The notes under the pieces are model-generated. The model saw only the letters and a program-made list of their open reading frames with translations. It did no database searches and was not told where the DNA came from. The position numbers were made by a program, and so were the translations under genes. 64,000 nt of DNA, taken from NCBI GenBank assembly GCA_963822175.1, contig CAWGGJ010000003.1, positions 720,934 to 784,933 on the forward strand, given 5' to 3'. Position 1 is the stretch's first letter, and each line of letters opens with the position of its first letter. Origin of the DNA: FEB-25 sp963822175 (GTDB lineage Bacteria > Chloroflexota > Anaerolineae > Anaerolineales > UBA4823). Of the stretch, positions 17,434-26,020 are shown piece after piece.

Positions 17434-17709
17434 TTGGCCAATACTAAATCAGCAATCAAACGCATCAAACAGAACAACAAGCGCCGCTTGCGCAATCGCC
17501 TGGTGACAGGTCGCGCACGCACATCCATTAAGACCGCCCACTCCAGCATGGAGAAGGGCACCCCGGAAGAAGCCCGCACAGCCACCATGGCTGCGATCAG
17601 CGCACTGGATAAAGCCGCCGAAAAAGGTGTCATCCATAAGAACAATGCTGCCCGCCGCAAGGGTCGCCTGATGCGTCGCCTGGCAAAAATGGATAAACCG
17701 ACCGCCTGA
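17434..17709 (+). CDS. rpsT: 30S ribosomal protein S20
   Basis: A 91-residue basic helical protein with the S20 signature: ANTKSAIKRIKQNNKRRLRN at the N-terminus, then KTAHSSMEKG and HKNNAARRKGRLMRRL. It binds 16S rRNA during small-subunit assembly. The start is a TTG codon, five bases after GGAGGA. No ATG exists in the right place, and a UUG start is also known for rpsT of E. coli, where it is tied to autoregulation. It is a single-gene unit with its own terminator. Confidence 0.97.
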   Translation: MANTKSAIKRIKQNNKRRLRNRLVTGRARTSIKTAHSSMEKGTPEEARTATMAAISALDKAAEKGVIHKNNAARRKGRLMRRLAKMDKPTA

Positions 17710-17777
17710 TATCCGTTCGGTTGGTCTTGCCTGGCATTATCCAAGACCTGCCATTCTACTATCTTAATACCTTAGAT

Positions 17778-17808
17778 AGCGGGAGTTTCAGGCACTCCCG
17801 CTTTTTTT
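17778..17808 (+). terminator. Terminator of rpsT
   Basis: A nine-pair stem (AGCGGGAGT / ACTCCCGCT) followed by seven T. Confidence 0.92.
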
Positions 17809-17823
17809 GTTAGAATTAACCAT

Positions 17824-19642
17824 ATGTTCTTATCCTATCAAAAAACAGTCTCGGAATTAATCCAAGCATATATTTCCGAGCACGGATCTTCCCCAAGCAG
17901 AAGAAATCAACTGGAAACCCATCCCCTTCTCAGGAGAATGGGGTATCACCACGTCCTTTTTTCAGCTGGCTGCGCTGGAAGGGCGGGCGATCAAGGAAGC
18001 AAGCGGAGATTCGATCAACGTTGCCCAGCGCGCCCAGGAACTGGCATCAGCTATTGCTGAATACCTGGGCAGCCAGGCCGGTTTTTCCCACGTGGAAGCA
18101 ACAAAAGGTTACCTTAACCTGTATTTTTCGTCAGCCGAGTATGCCCGCAAGCTGGTGGATGCTGTCATCCAGCAGGGTGTGGATTTTGGACGAGGTGAGC
18201 CCAAGGGTGAGCGGGTGATGATCGAATACGCCCAACCCAACATGCTGCACTCCTTCCACATTGGTCACTTCCGCAACGCAGTCTTGGGCGAGTCGCTTGC
18301 TCGCATCGTTGAATTTGCCGGCTTCGATACCATCCGCGCCACGTATCCAGGAGATATTGGCCTGGGGGTGATCACGGTGGTGTGGATTTATCAAAAATTC
18401 TACAATGGTATGGAGCCTGAAGGGATTCATGAGCGCGGCCAGTGGCTGCTAAAGCTTTATGCTGAAGGCTCCGCAATGGCTGATCCGGACCCAGGAGCTC
18501 CACCTGAACAGAAAGCGCAACAAGAAGCTTACGATGCAGAACGCCGGGAGCTCCTCCGCCGGTGGGATGCCCATGATCCGGATGTGCGCGAATTGTGGTT
18601 GAAACTACGCCAATGGAGCCTGGATGAGCTGAATGACATCTTCAAGATGCTTAATATCAAGATGGACGCCTGGTTTTTCGAGAGTGAAGTGGATGAGCCT
18701 TCCAAGGAAATCGTCGAAGAGCTAATCTCAAAAGGGATTGCCGATGACGAGAGACCCGATAAAGGAGCGGTTGTTGTCCATATCGATGAAAAGCTGGGAT
18801 TGAAAAAGGAAAAATACCACACCAACATCATCCTGCGTAGCGACGGTACAACCCTCTACTCGAGTAAAGACCTTGCTCTGGCAAAGGCCAAGTTCGAGAT
18901 GTACCATGTCGATCGTTCAATATATGTGGTGGATAACCGCCAGTCCATGCACCTACAGCAGGTTTTTAAAATCCTCGAGTTATGGGGTTTTCCACAGGCG
19001 GTAAATTGCTATCATCTGGCATATGGGTTTGTCAGTCTGCCGGAAGGCGCTATGTCCGCCCGAAAAGGAAGGTTGGTGTTATTTAAAGTTGTTTACGATG
19101 AGGCCATTCGCAGAGTGCTGGCAGAGATAGAAGAAAAAAATCCCGAACTTCACATAGAGGAGCGCCAAAAGGTCGCCGTTCAGGTTGGCTTGGGCGCTAT
19201 GTCCTTCGCCATGTTATCCGTCGATAATAACCGAGATATGACCTACGATATTGATGCCTCCCTGAATTTCGACGGCCATACCGGTCCGTATATTCAAAAT
19301 GCACACGTACGTGCCAATAGCATCTTAAAAAAGGGGGATGGTATCCCCGAGAATGCAAATTTCGATTATCCACTCACCAGCCACGAAGTACAGCTGATCG
19401 ACATGATCTCGCGCTTCCCCGCCACGGTGGAGCAGGCAGCCTCGGAATACCGCCCGTTGGTCATGGCCAATTATGCCTATGAACTGGCCAGTACATTCCA
19501 TAGCTTTTTTCATGTTGTCCGTGTCATCCAAACGGAGGACCCTGCAGTACGAGCTGCCCGCTTAAGACTGGTAGCAGCTACACGCCAAACGCTGTACAAT
19601 GCTTTACGCCTGCTTGATATTGAAGCACCAGATATGATGTAG
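17824..19642 (+). CDS. argS: Arginyl-tRNA synthetase, single frameshift near the N-terminus
   Basis: This class I synthetase charges tRNA-Arg. From ATG 17824 the frame gives FLSYQKTVSELIQAYISEH, then jumps one base near 17881-17886 (one base too many) into TDLPQAEEINWKPIPFSGEW, the expected N-terminal domain. The frame then stays open to 19642. The HIGH motif is FHIGHFRN (about residue 145 of the merged protein), preceded by AQPNMLHS. The KMSKS-equivalent is AMSARKG, and the DALR anticodon-binding domain forms the C-terminus (HVRANSILKK to NALRLLDIEAP). Merged length is about 605 residues, normal for ArgS. Because the gene is essential, the shift is more likely a sequence error than a lesion. 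Confidence 0.93.
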
Positions 19643-19708
19643 ACGGGAGGGTTGTTGGGGTGACCTGACCTCTCCCATGAAAAAAATATAAAGGAGATAA
19701 GCCATCCA

Positions 19709-21031
19709 ATGTCAGCCATCCGTACACTCATCATGGGCGCCGCAGGGCGCGACTTCCACAATTTCAACGTATATTTTCGTGACAACCCCGACTATGAGGT
19801 GGTTGCCTTCACAGCGACACAGATTCCCGATATCGAAGGGCGCACCTATCCAGCTGAGCTGGCAGGCAAGCTCTACCCAAAAGGAATTCCGATCTTCGCT
19901 GAATCCGACCTGCTCAAGCTGGTGCGGGAAAAGCGCGTCGACCAGGTGATCTTTGCCTACAGCGATGTGCCGCATGAAGTAGTGATGCACAAAGCCTCCG
20001 CAGTGCTGGCGGCGGGTGCCGATTTTCGCCTGATGGGTACCCGAACCACGCAGCTGAAATCCACGAAACCGGTGGTCTCGGTGTGTGCGGTACGCACCGG
20101 TTCCGGGAAAAGCCAGACCACGCGCAGAGTCTCGCTGATCCTACGCAGCCTGGGTTACAAAGTGGCTGCCATCCGGCACCCCATGCCTTATGGTGACCTG
20201 GTGAAACAAGCGGTGCAGCGTTATGCCGATTATTCCGACCTGGATAAGCACGAATGCACGATCGAGGAGCGTGAGGAGTACGAACCTCACCTGGATAATG
20301 GCGTGATCGTTTACGCGGGCGTAGATTATGAAAAGATCCTGCGCCAGGCAGAGAAGGAAGTCGATATCATCTTATGGGATGGTGGAAATAATGACTTTTC
20401 GTTCTACGTGCCCGACCTGAGCATCGTGGTCGCAGACCCCCACCGACCCGGACATGAGCTGAGCTACCACCCAGGTGAGACTAACGTCATCGCAGCTGAT
20501 GTGTTCGTGATCAATAAAGTGGACACCGCCGATGCTGAAAATGTGATCAGGGTACGTGAGAACCTGCGTCGCCTCAACCCTGATGCAACAGTGATCGAAG
20601 CCGCTTCCCCCCTGTTCGTGGATGACCCGGCAGCGATCCATGGTAAGCGGGTGCTGGTGATCGAGGACGGTCCGACGTTGACCCATGGAGAAATGGCTTA
20701 CGGCGCGGGATACGTTGCAGCCAGGCGTTTCGGCGCAGCTGAGATCGTAGACCCACGACCTTTTGCGGTCAGATCGATCAAGGCCACCTACGAAAAATAT
20801 CCCAAGACCGGACCAATCCTCCCGGCGATGGGCTATGGAGAGGCACAGACACGCGACCTCGAAGCAACCATCAACAAGGCAGATGTGGACCTGGTGATCA
20901 TCGGCACGCCGATCGACCTGACGCGGGTGATCAAGATCAACAAACCCGCCCAACGGGTGCGCTACGAGCTACAGGAAATTGGCCAGCCAACCCTGGAAGA
21001 CGTTCTGACATCAAAATTCGGTAAGAAATGA
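19709..21031 (+). CDS. P-loop GTPase related to cyclic 2,3-diphosphoglycerate synthetase
   Basis: A 440-residue two-part protein. Residues 1-120 form a Rossmann-like domain (TLIMGAAGRDFHNFN, FTATQIPDIEGRTYP, YSDVPHEVV). From residue 121 there is a P-loop NTPase (VRTGSGKSQTTRRV) with a DGGNNDFSFY segment and NKVDTAD, a G4-like specificity motif. The order matches the family containing archaeal cyclic 2,3-diphosphoglycerate synthetase, whose bacterial members have no settled function. AAGGAGATAAGCC precedes the ATG. It lies between argS and a DNA methyltransferase, and the context does not reveal its role. Confidence 0.8.
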   Translation: MSAIRTLIMGAAGRDFHNFNVYFRDNPDYEVVAFTATQIPDIEGRTYPAELAGKLYPKGIPIFAESDLLKLVREKRVDQVIFAYSDVPHEVVMHKASAVLAAGADFRLMGTRTTQLKSTKPVVSVCAVRTGSGKSQTTRRVSLILRSLGYKVAAIRHPMPYGDLVKQAVQRYADYSDLDKHECTIEEREEYEPHLDNGVIVYAGVDYEKILRQAEKEVDIILWDGGNNDFSFYVPDLSIVVADPHRPGHELSYHPGETNVIAADVFVINKVDTADAENVIRVRENLRRLNPDATVIEAASPLFVDDPAAIHGKRVLVIEDGPTLTHGEMAYGAGYVAARRFGAAEIVDPRPFAVRSIKATYEKYPKTGPILPAMGYGEAQTRDLEATINKADVDLVIIGTPIDLTRVIKINKPAQRVRYELQEIGQPTLEDVLTSKFGKK

Positions 21032-21059
21032 ACTGTCCGGTCTCCTATAGTAAAAACTG

Positions 21060-22307
21060 ATGCCCTCGCTTAATTGGGCTTCGAAATCTGAACTTTCTCT
21101 ACCCCCTGCCGCCCTGGAAATGGACTCGATCGTCTATCCCCAGGGCGTTGGCTACCCTGGCGAGGACCCTAAAAACCAGCTGATCCTGGGTGACAACCTG
21201 CAGGTGATGTCGTGCTTGCTGGCGGAATTCGACGGAAAGATCAACCTGATCTACGCCGATCCGCCGTTCTTCAGCAACCGCAAGTATCCAATGCGCATCG
21301 GCCGGGGGGAGGATTCGCGTAATCCGAAGGAATGGCAGCTGGCTGAAGGCTACCCGGATCATTGGACCGACCTGGATGCCTACCTGGACATGCTCTACCC
21401 ACGCCTTTCGGTGATGCACCGTTTACTTGCCCCCACGGGGACGCTGTACCTGCACCTGGATTGGCATGCCAATGCCTATGCCCGGCTGATCCTGGATGAG
21501 CTCTTTGGCCAGGAACGCCTGCTGAATGAGATCATCTGGGTTTACCATGGCCCATCACCCATCCGTTCGGCCTTCAACCGCAAGCACGATACCATCCTGG
21601 TGTACACCAAAAGCGATGCATACACTTTCAATGTGGATGACGTCCGCCAGCCGTATGATCCCAGCACGGTAAAAACCTTTGCCTCCTCGACCAAGGCTGG
21701 CTTTGGAAAAGTGCCGGACCTGGAACGAGGAAAAGTACCGGAGGATTGGTGGTATTTCCCGGTGGTGGCGCGCCTGCACAATGAGCGCAGCGGATATCCG
21801 ACGCAAAAACCGGAAGGCTTGTTGGAGCGCATCATCCGTGCCTCCTCCAACCCGGGAGACTGGGTAGCCGATTTTTTCTGCGGCTCAGGCACAACAGCAG
21901 TCATGGCTTCAAGGCTGGGCAGAAATTTTATCGCCAGCGATGTAAGCCTGCGCGCTGTTCACACCACCCGCGGCAGGCTCATCCAAGCAGGCTCACCTGC
22001 ATTTGCTGTGCTTAAATTGATGGGGAGCACACCACTGGATAATAATGACGACCTATCCAATTCAGTCAAGCTGAGCTCAGATGGGCAGGTGGTAAAGCTT
22101 GAGACGGTGAACGTTGGAGAGATCGATTATTGGGAAGTCGACCCAGCCTGGGATGGAAAGGTCTTTCGCAGTGCCTTCCAGGCAGTCAGGCCGAGGAGAA
22201 AAGGGGTAATGGTGGAGAATTTTAAGCTTCCACCGACAGCCAGCGGATTACCAATCTGCGCCCGGGTGGTGGACATCCACGGCAATACCTGCTGGTTAAA
22301 AACCTGA
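21060..22307 (+). CDS. Site-specific DNA methyltransferase (N6-adenine or N4-cytosine)
   Basis: A 415-residue amino-methyltransferase of the order seen in beta-type enzymes: the catalytic motif IV DPPF near residue 65 (NLIYADPPFFSN) precedes the AdoMet-binding motif FFCGSGTT near residue 275. LYLHLDWHAN and YPTQKPEGLL are typical of type III or orphan methylases. No restriction endonuclease, Res subunit or specificity gene lies nearby, so this is probably an orphan methylase acting in regulation, or a remnant of a larger system. The ribosome site is weak. The last 100 residues are not typical of the catalytic core and may be an accessory domain. Confidence 0.88.
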   Translation: MPSLNWASKSELSLPPAALEMDSIVYPQGVGYPGEDPKNQLILGDNLQVMSCLLAEFDGKINLIYADPPFFSNRKYPMRIGRGEDSRNPKEWQLAEGYPDHWTDLDAYLDMLYPRLSVMHRLLAPTGTLYLHLDWHANAYARLILDELFGQERLLNEIIWVYHGPSPIRSAFNRKHDTILVYTKSDAYTFNVDDVRQPYDPSTVKTFASSTKAGFGKVPDLERGKVPEDWWYFPVVARLHNERSGYPTQKPEGLLERIIRASSNPGDWVADFFCGSGTTAVMASRLGRNFIASDVSLRAVHTTRGRLIQAGSPAFAVLKLMGSTPLDNNDDLSNSVKLSSDGQVVKLETVNVGEIDYWEVDPAWDGKVFRSAFQAVRPRRKGVMVENFKLPPTASGLPICARVVDIHGNTCWLKT

Positions 22308-22339
22308 CCTGTGTCCATCCTGGATGGAGTCTTATTAAA

Positions 22340-22366
22340 TAAAAATCCCGCCATACTCGGGGCGGG
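22340..22366 (-). terminator. Terminator of the response-regulator gene
   Basis: CCCGCC/GGCGGG stem followed on the minus strand by ATTTTTATTTA. It lies between convergent genes, and a short TTTC on the plus strand may let it serve both. Confidence 0.7.
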
Positions 22367-22396
22367 TTTCATGGCGAGGCCATCCTAGTGGACCCA

Positions 22397-23053
22397 TCAG
22401 GCATCCAGCCGATAGCCTATCCCACGGATGGTCTTGAGGAATTGTGGTTTGCGCGGGTCTTCTTCCAGAGCTTCGCGCAGCCAGCTGATGTGCACATCCA
22501 GGGTGCGTGTGTCGACGGTATATTCGGTATCCCAGACTTCAGAGAACAACTCCGCGCGCCCCACCGCATCCCCGGCATGCAACAACAGCACCTCCAATAA
22601 ATGAGTCAAGCGAGGGGTGAGGTGGGCTTCACGACCAAGGCACCTGACGCTCTTGCGCTCCAGATCCAGGCGGATAAAGCCAACATGCAAGATGTTCTTC
22701 CCATCACCAGGTAACAATGGAGCGATACGATTAAGCAGCTTGCGGGAGGTGAATGGAAGCACCAGGGTAACATTGGCAGACGGAACCGCTGAATGAGCAT
22801 GTTCTGGTGAAATGATCAGGACGATGGGAAGCTGCCTGGATTTTTCCCGAATCTCATTACAGATACGCTTGCCACTGCTACGCATCGAGGCGGCATTGAC
22901 CACCACCAGATCCGGGTCCACTTCCACCAGGCGTGCAACTGCAACGCTGCCCGTTGGAGCAACCTCCACCCAATATTCTTTTTTCCGTAAGGAGGGCACA
23001 AAGGACTTACTATCCGTCCGCTTTCCCTCCACCCATAATATTCTCGCTCTCAT
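22397..23053 (-). CDS. OmpR-type regulator with degenerate receiver domain
   Basis: A 218-residue two-domain protein. The N-terminal half has the length and periodicity of a receiver but lacks key residues: the acidic pair is reduced (ILWVEG) and the usual phospho-acceptor Asp near residue 53 is Asn (VVVNAASMR). The C-terminal half is a clear winged helix (LTPRLTHLLEVLLLHAGDAV, TRTLDVHISWLREAL, FLKTIRGIGYRL). It should bind DNA without conventional phosphorylation. No histidine kinase is adjacent. It is divergent from the bifunctional nuclease gene. Confidence 0.85.
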   Translation of the reverse strand: MRARILWVEGKRTDSKSFVPSLRKKEYWVEVAPTGSVAVARLVEVDPDLVVVNAASMRSSGKRICNEIREKSRQLPIVLIISPEHAHSAVPSANVTLVLPFTSRKLLNRIAPLLPGDGKNILHVGFIRLDLERKSVRCLGREAHLTPRLTHLLEVLLLHAGDAVGRAELFSEVWDTEYTVDTRTLDVHISWLREALEEDPRKPQFLKTIRGIGYRLDA

Positions 23054-23281
23054 GCACCATTATCCCAATATTCAACCTAGCAAAAGGGTACAACTCCCCC
23101 ATACCACGGAGAAAGTTTGTGTATTATACCGTAATCTTAAAATCAGGCAAGATGTTAAAGGATTCTTTTAACATATCCGGTAAAAATAACGGTAATGAGC
23201 ACCCGATTCTTCTTATAGTTTACTTCCCACAATCCATGTTAGAATCACCGCACTGAGGATGAAAATTGTTGGAGGCCTCCC

Positions 23282-23860
23282 ATGTCAGAGATGGTTGAAG
23301 TTGTCATCGATAGTATACGAGTCAGCCTGATATCACAGCAAAGGATCGTCATCCTGCGTGAGGTCAATGCTGACCGCTACCTGCCGATCTGGATCGGGAT
23401 CTATGAAGCGGAAGCGATCGCATTAGCCCTGCAAGACGTGGAAGTGGCACGACCACTTACCTGGGATCTATTGAAGAATATCTTCACCCTCATGGATGCC
23501 CGAATATTACGTGTGGAGGTCACTTCATTACACGATGACACTTATTATGGCAACATCGTGGCGGAGATGGATGGGCGAACGCTGGATATTGACTCGCGCC
23601 CATCGGATGCTATCGCCCTGGCAGTAAGGGCACATGTTCCCATCCTGGTGGCACGTCCAATCCTCGATTCAGTTGGCGTGATCCCCGAAGAAGACCTGCA
23701 GGAATCGATTAATAATAAGGACACAAAAATCGAGCCTGCTCCATCGGAGATCAATGAGGACAATTTATCTGTATTTGAAGACTTCCTGGAAAACCTCGAT
23801 ATCGATGATGAAGATAAGGGGGACCAGGAACCAGATGACGAAGCGAAGAAACCATCCTGA
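23282..23860 (+). CDS. Bifunctional nuclease (DUF151/BFN) family protein
   Basis: A 192-residue protein. Residues 1-140 match the DUF151 family: VEVVIDSIRVSL, YLPIWIGIYEAEAIALAL, RPLTWDLLKNI, DSRPSDAIALAVR and ILDSVGVIPEE. The rest is an acidic, probably disordered tail (DIDDEDKGDQEPDDE). Family members have been reported to have DNase/RNase activity; the role here is unproven. GGAGGCC lies just before the ATG. It precedes dnaB by 84 bases and may be in the same unit. Confidence 0.88.
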   Translation: MSEMVEVVIDSIRVSLISQQRIVILREVNADRYLPIWIGIYEAEAIALALQDVEVARPLTWDLLKNIFTLMDARILRVEVTSLHDDTYYGNIVAEMDGRTLDIDSRPSDAIALAVRAHVPILVARPILDSVGVIPEEDLQESINNKDTKIEPAPSEINEDNLSVFEDFLENLDIDDEDKGDQEPDDEAKKPS

Positions 23861-23944
23861 TTGTTTCGGACTTCCGGATTGTTCAATACCCTGAAATATG
23901 TTATCCTGTAGCTATCCCACCGATCATCTCCCAGCAAGTGGTTA

Positions 23945-25321
23945 ATGAGCGACCTACTTTCATTTGACGAAGCCCCAGCGCCAGTCCCGCAGATGGTACC
24001 GCATAGCCGCGAGGCTGAAGAGGCGGTACTGGGTGCGGTGCTGATCAACCCCGAAACGTACTTTGAGGTTTCTCAATTTCTACGCGCAGATGATTTTTAC
24101 ATCCAACGGCACCGCTGGTTGTGGGAATCTTTCATGCGCCTGCATGAGCGCCGCGCACCGATCGATTTTCTGACCGTGGTGGAAGAGCTGGACCAGATCG
24201 GACAGCTAAATGAGCTCGGTGGTCCTTCTTACATAACAACGTTGATCAATAATGTTCCCTCATCCCTGCATGCTGAAGCGTACGGTCGTATCGTAGAACA
24301 AACGGCCATCCGGCGCAGGATGCTGGAGGCGGCCAACCAGATCGCCAAGCTGGCATACCAGGAGGAAGACCGCCTGGAGGTTGTGATGGATGAGGCAGAG
24401 AAGGCTATTTTTGGCGTCAGCGAACGGCGGATGACGCGTGACCTTCAATCCATCAAGGCTGTACTCAGTGATTACTATAACCGCATCGACCAGCTCTCCC
24501 AGCGTGCAGATGAAACCTTCGGAGTTCCCACAGGCTTCATCGACCTGGATCGTTTGCTGGGTGGATTGCAATCATCAGACTTCCTGATCATCGCTGGGAG
24601 ACCCGGCACCGGAAAAACCTCCTTCATGCTGTCAGTGGCCAAGAACGCCGCCCTGATCCATAAAAAGCATATCGCCATTTTCTCGATGGAAATGTCCAAC
24701 GACCAGCTGGCGCAACGGTTGATCGCCCAGGAAACCGGGATCGATGCACATCACCTGCGCACAGGCAAGCTGACCGACGACGAGTGGGCTCTCTTTGCCC
24801 AGGCGATCGAGGTCCTAAATGACACCCATATCTTCCTGGATGATACACCCGGACTGACCCCGATCCAATTACGTACCAAGTGCCGGCGTTTGCACATGGA
24901 ATTTAACCTCGACCTGATCCTGGTCGATTACCTCCAGCTGATGAGTGGTGGGGTTCGTTCTGAAAACCGGGTGCAGGAAGTTTCGTATATCTCGCGCAAT
25001 ATGAAGATCCTGGCACGTGAGCTGAACGTGCCGGTGCTGGCGGCAGCGCAACTTTCGCGTGCCATCGAGCAGCGTGCCGATAAGGAACCTCAGCTTTCAG
25101 ACTTGCGTGAATCCGGTAGCCTGGAGCAGGATGCGGATGTGGTCATGTTCATCCATCGCCCTGAATTGTATGAGAAGGATACCCTCAAGCGCCACCTGGT
25201 ACAAATTAAAATTGCCAAGCACCGCAATGGTCCCACTGGCAATATCGAGCTGGTATTCAGGGAAAACCTGACCAAATTCGAGAATGCTGCCACCCAGGTC
25301 ATTGACCTTCGGAAAATCTAG
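23945..25321 (+). CDS. dnaB: Replicative DNA helicase DnaB
   Basis: A 458-residue hexameric helicase that unwinds the replication fork. The N-terminal DnaB_N domain begins at VPQMVPHSREAEEAVLGAVL. A linker follows, then the RecA-like motor with Walker A (GRPGTGKTSFML), Walker B (LDLILVDYLQLM) and the DnaB motifs SRAIEQRA and SDLRESGSLEQDADVV, ending FRENLTKFEN. Length is normal and no intein is seen. It is followed three bases later by a DnaD-like gene and then a DnaI-like loader, a helicase-loading cluster. Confidence 0.97.
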   Translation: MSDLLSFDEAPAPVPQMVPHSREAEEAVLGAVLINPETYFEVSQFLRADDFYIQRHRWLWESFMRLHERRAPIDFLTVVEELDQIGQLNELGGPSYITTLINNVPSSLHAEAYGRIVEQTAIRRRMLEAANQIAKLAYQEEDRLEVVMDEAEKAIFGVSERRMTRDLQSIKAVLSDYYNRIDQLSQRADETFGVPTGFIDLDRLLGGLQSSDFLIIAGRPGTGKTSFMLSVAKNAALIHKKHIAIFSMEMSNDQLAQRLIAQETGIDAHHLRTGKLTDDEWALFAQAIEVLNDTHIFLDDTPGLTPIQLRTKCRRLHMEFNLDLILVDYLQLMSGGVRSENRVQEVSYISRNMKILARELNVPVLAAAQLSRAIEQRADKEPQLSDLRESGSLEQDADVVMFIHRPELYEKDTLKRHLVQIKIAKHRNGPTGNIELVFRENLTKFENAATQVIDLRKI

Positions 25322-25323
25322 AC

Positions 25324-26020
25324 ATGACCTTCCCCGGTTTTCTCGAAGGTAATCCCAGTCAAATCAGAATTCCTGAACAATTTTTTCAACAGGTATTGTT
25401 CGAGATCAAGGATCGGCACGAGCTCACCTTGAGCCTGTATATCTTCTGGCGGCTCGATCGAATGGAAGGGTCCTTTCACTACCTGCGCTACTCCGAATTA
25501 CTGGAAGACAGCCAACTGGTCCAATCCTTTAGGGAGTGACCTTGCCCATGGGCGGGATGTGCTCGATAAAGCACTTCGAAAAGCGATCAACCGCGGCACT
25601 TTCCTCCAGGCAAACCTTAACCAGGAAAAGGGAAATGATAACCTGATCTGCCTGAACTCACCCAAGGGCCAGGCTGCAGTTGAGGCCATAAAACGCGGAG
25701 AATGGAGGATGAGTGATGACATGCATCCCCCAGAAGAACTATATACAGTGCACCCCAATATTTTCCAGCTGTATGAAGCCAATATCGGACCGCTCACACC
25801 GCTGATCGCGGATGCCTTACGGGATGCAGAAAAGACATACCAGGCGAACTGGATCGAGGATGCTTTCCGGATTGCCGTTGAACGCAACCGGCGCAGCTGG
25901 AATTATATTGAAGCAATCCTTCGACGCTGGCAGGAAGGAGGAAGAAATGACCGAAAAGAGCAGCAAGATCGACGCGACACTGAGGAAGCTCGCCGAAGAT
26001 ACGGCGAATGGGAAAAGTGA
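25324..26020 (+). CDS. dnaD: DnaD-domain replication protein, frameshifted
   Basis: Two frames make one protein of about 230 residues. The first (from ATG 25324) gives a winged-helix-like N-terminus (IPEQFFQQVLFEIKDRHELT) and stops at 25539. One surplus T in the TTT near 25528-25530 shifts the frame; removing it continues as LVQSLGSDLAHGRDVLDKAL. The C-terminal part is a DnaD domain (FQLYEANIGPLTPLIADAL, YQANWIEDAFRIAVERNRR, WNYIEAILRRWQ). DnaD-type proteins help open or remodel DNA and recruit the helicase loader in Firmicutes. Position between dnaB and a dnaI-like gene supports this. The 3' end overlaps the next gene by 74 bases. Confidence 0.85.

Noticed and set aside
17824..18091. argS as a pseudogene
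   Set aside because: One base explains the break and the rest of the essential gene is complete, so a sequence error is more likely.
23054..23281. Riboswitch before the bifunctional nuclease gene
   Set aside because: No conserved aptamer blocks or terminator were found.
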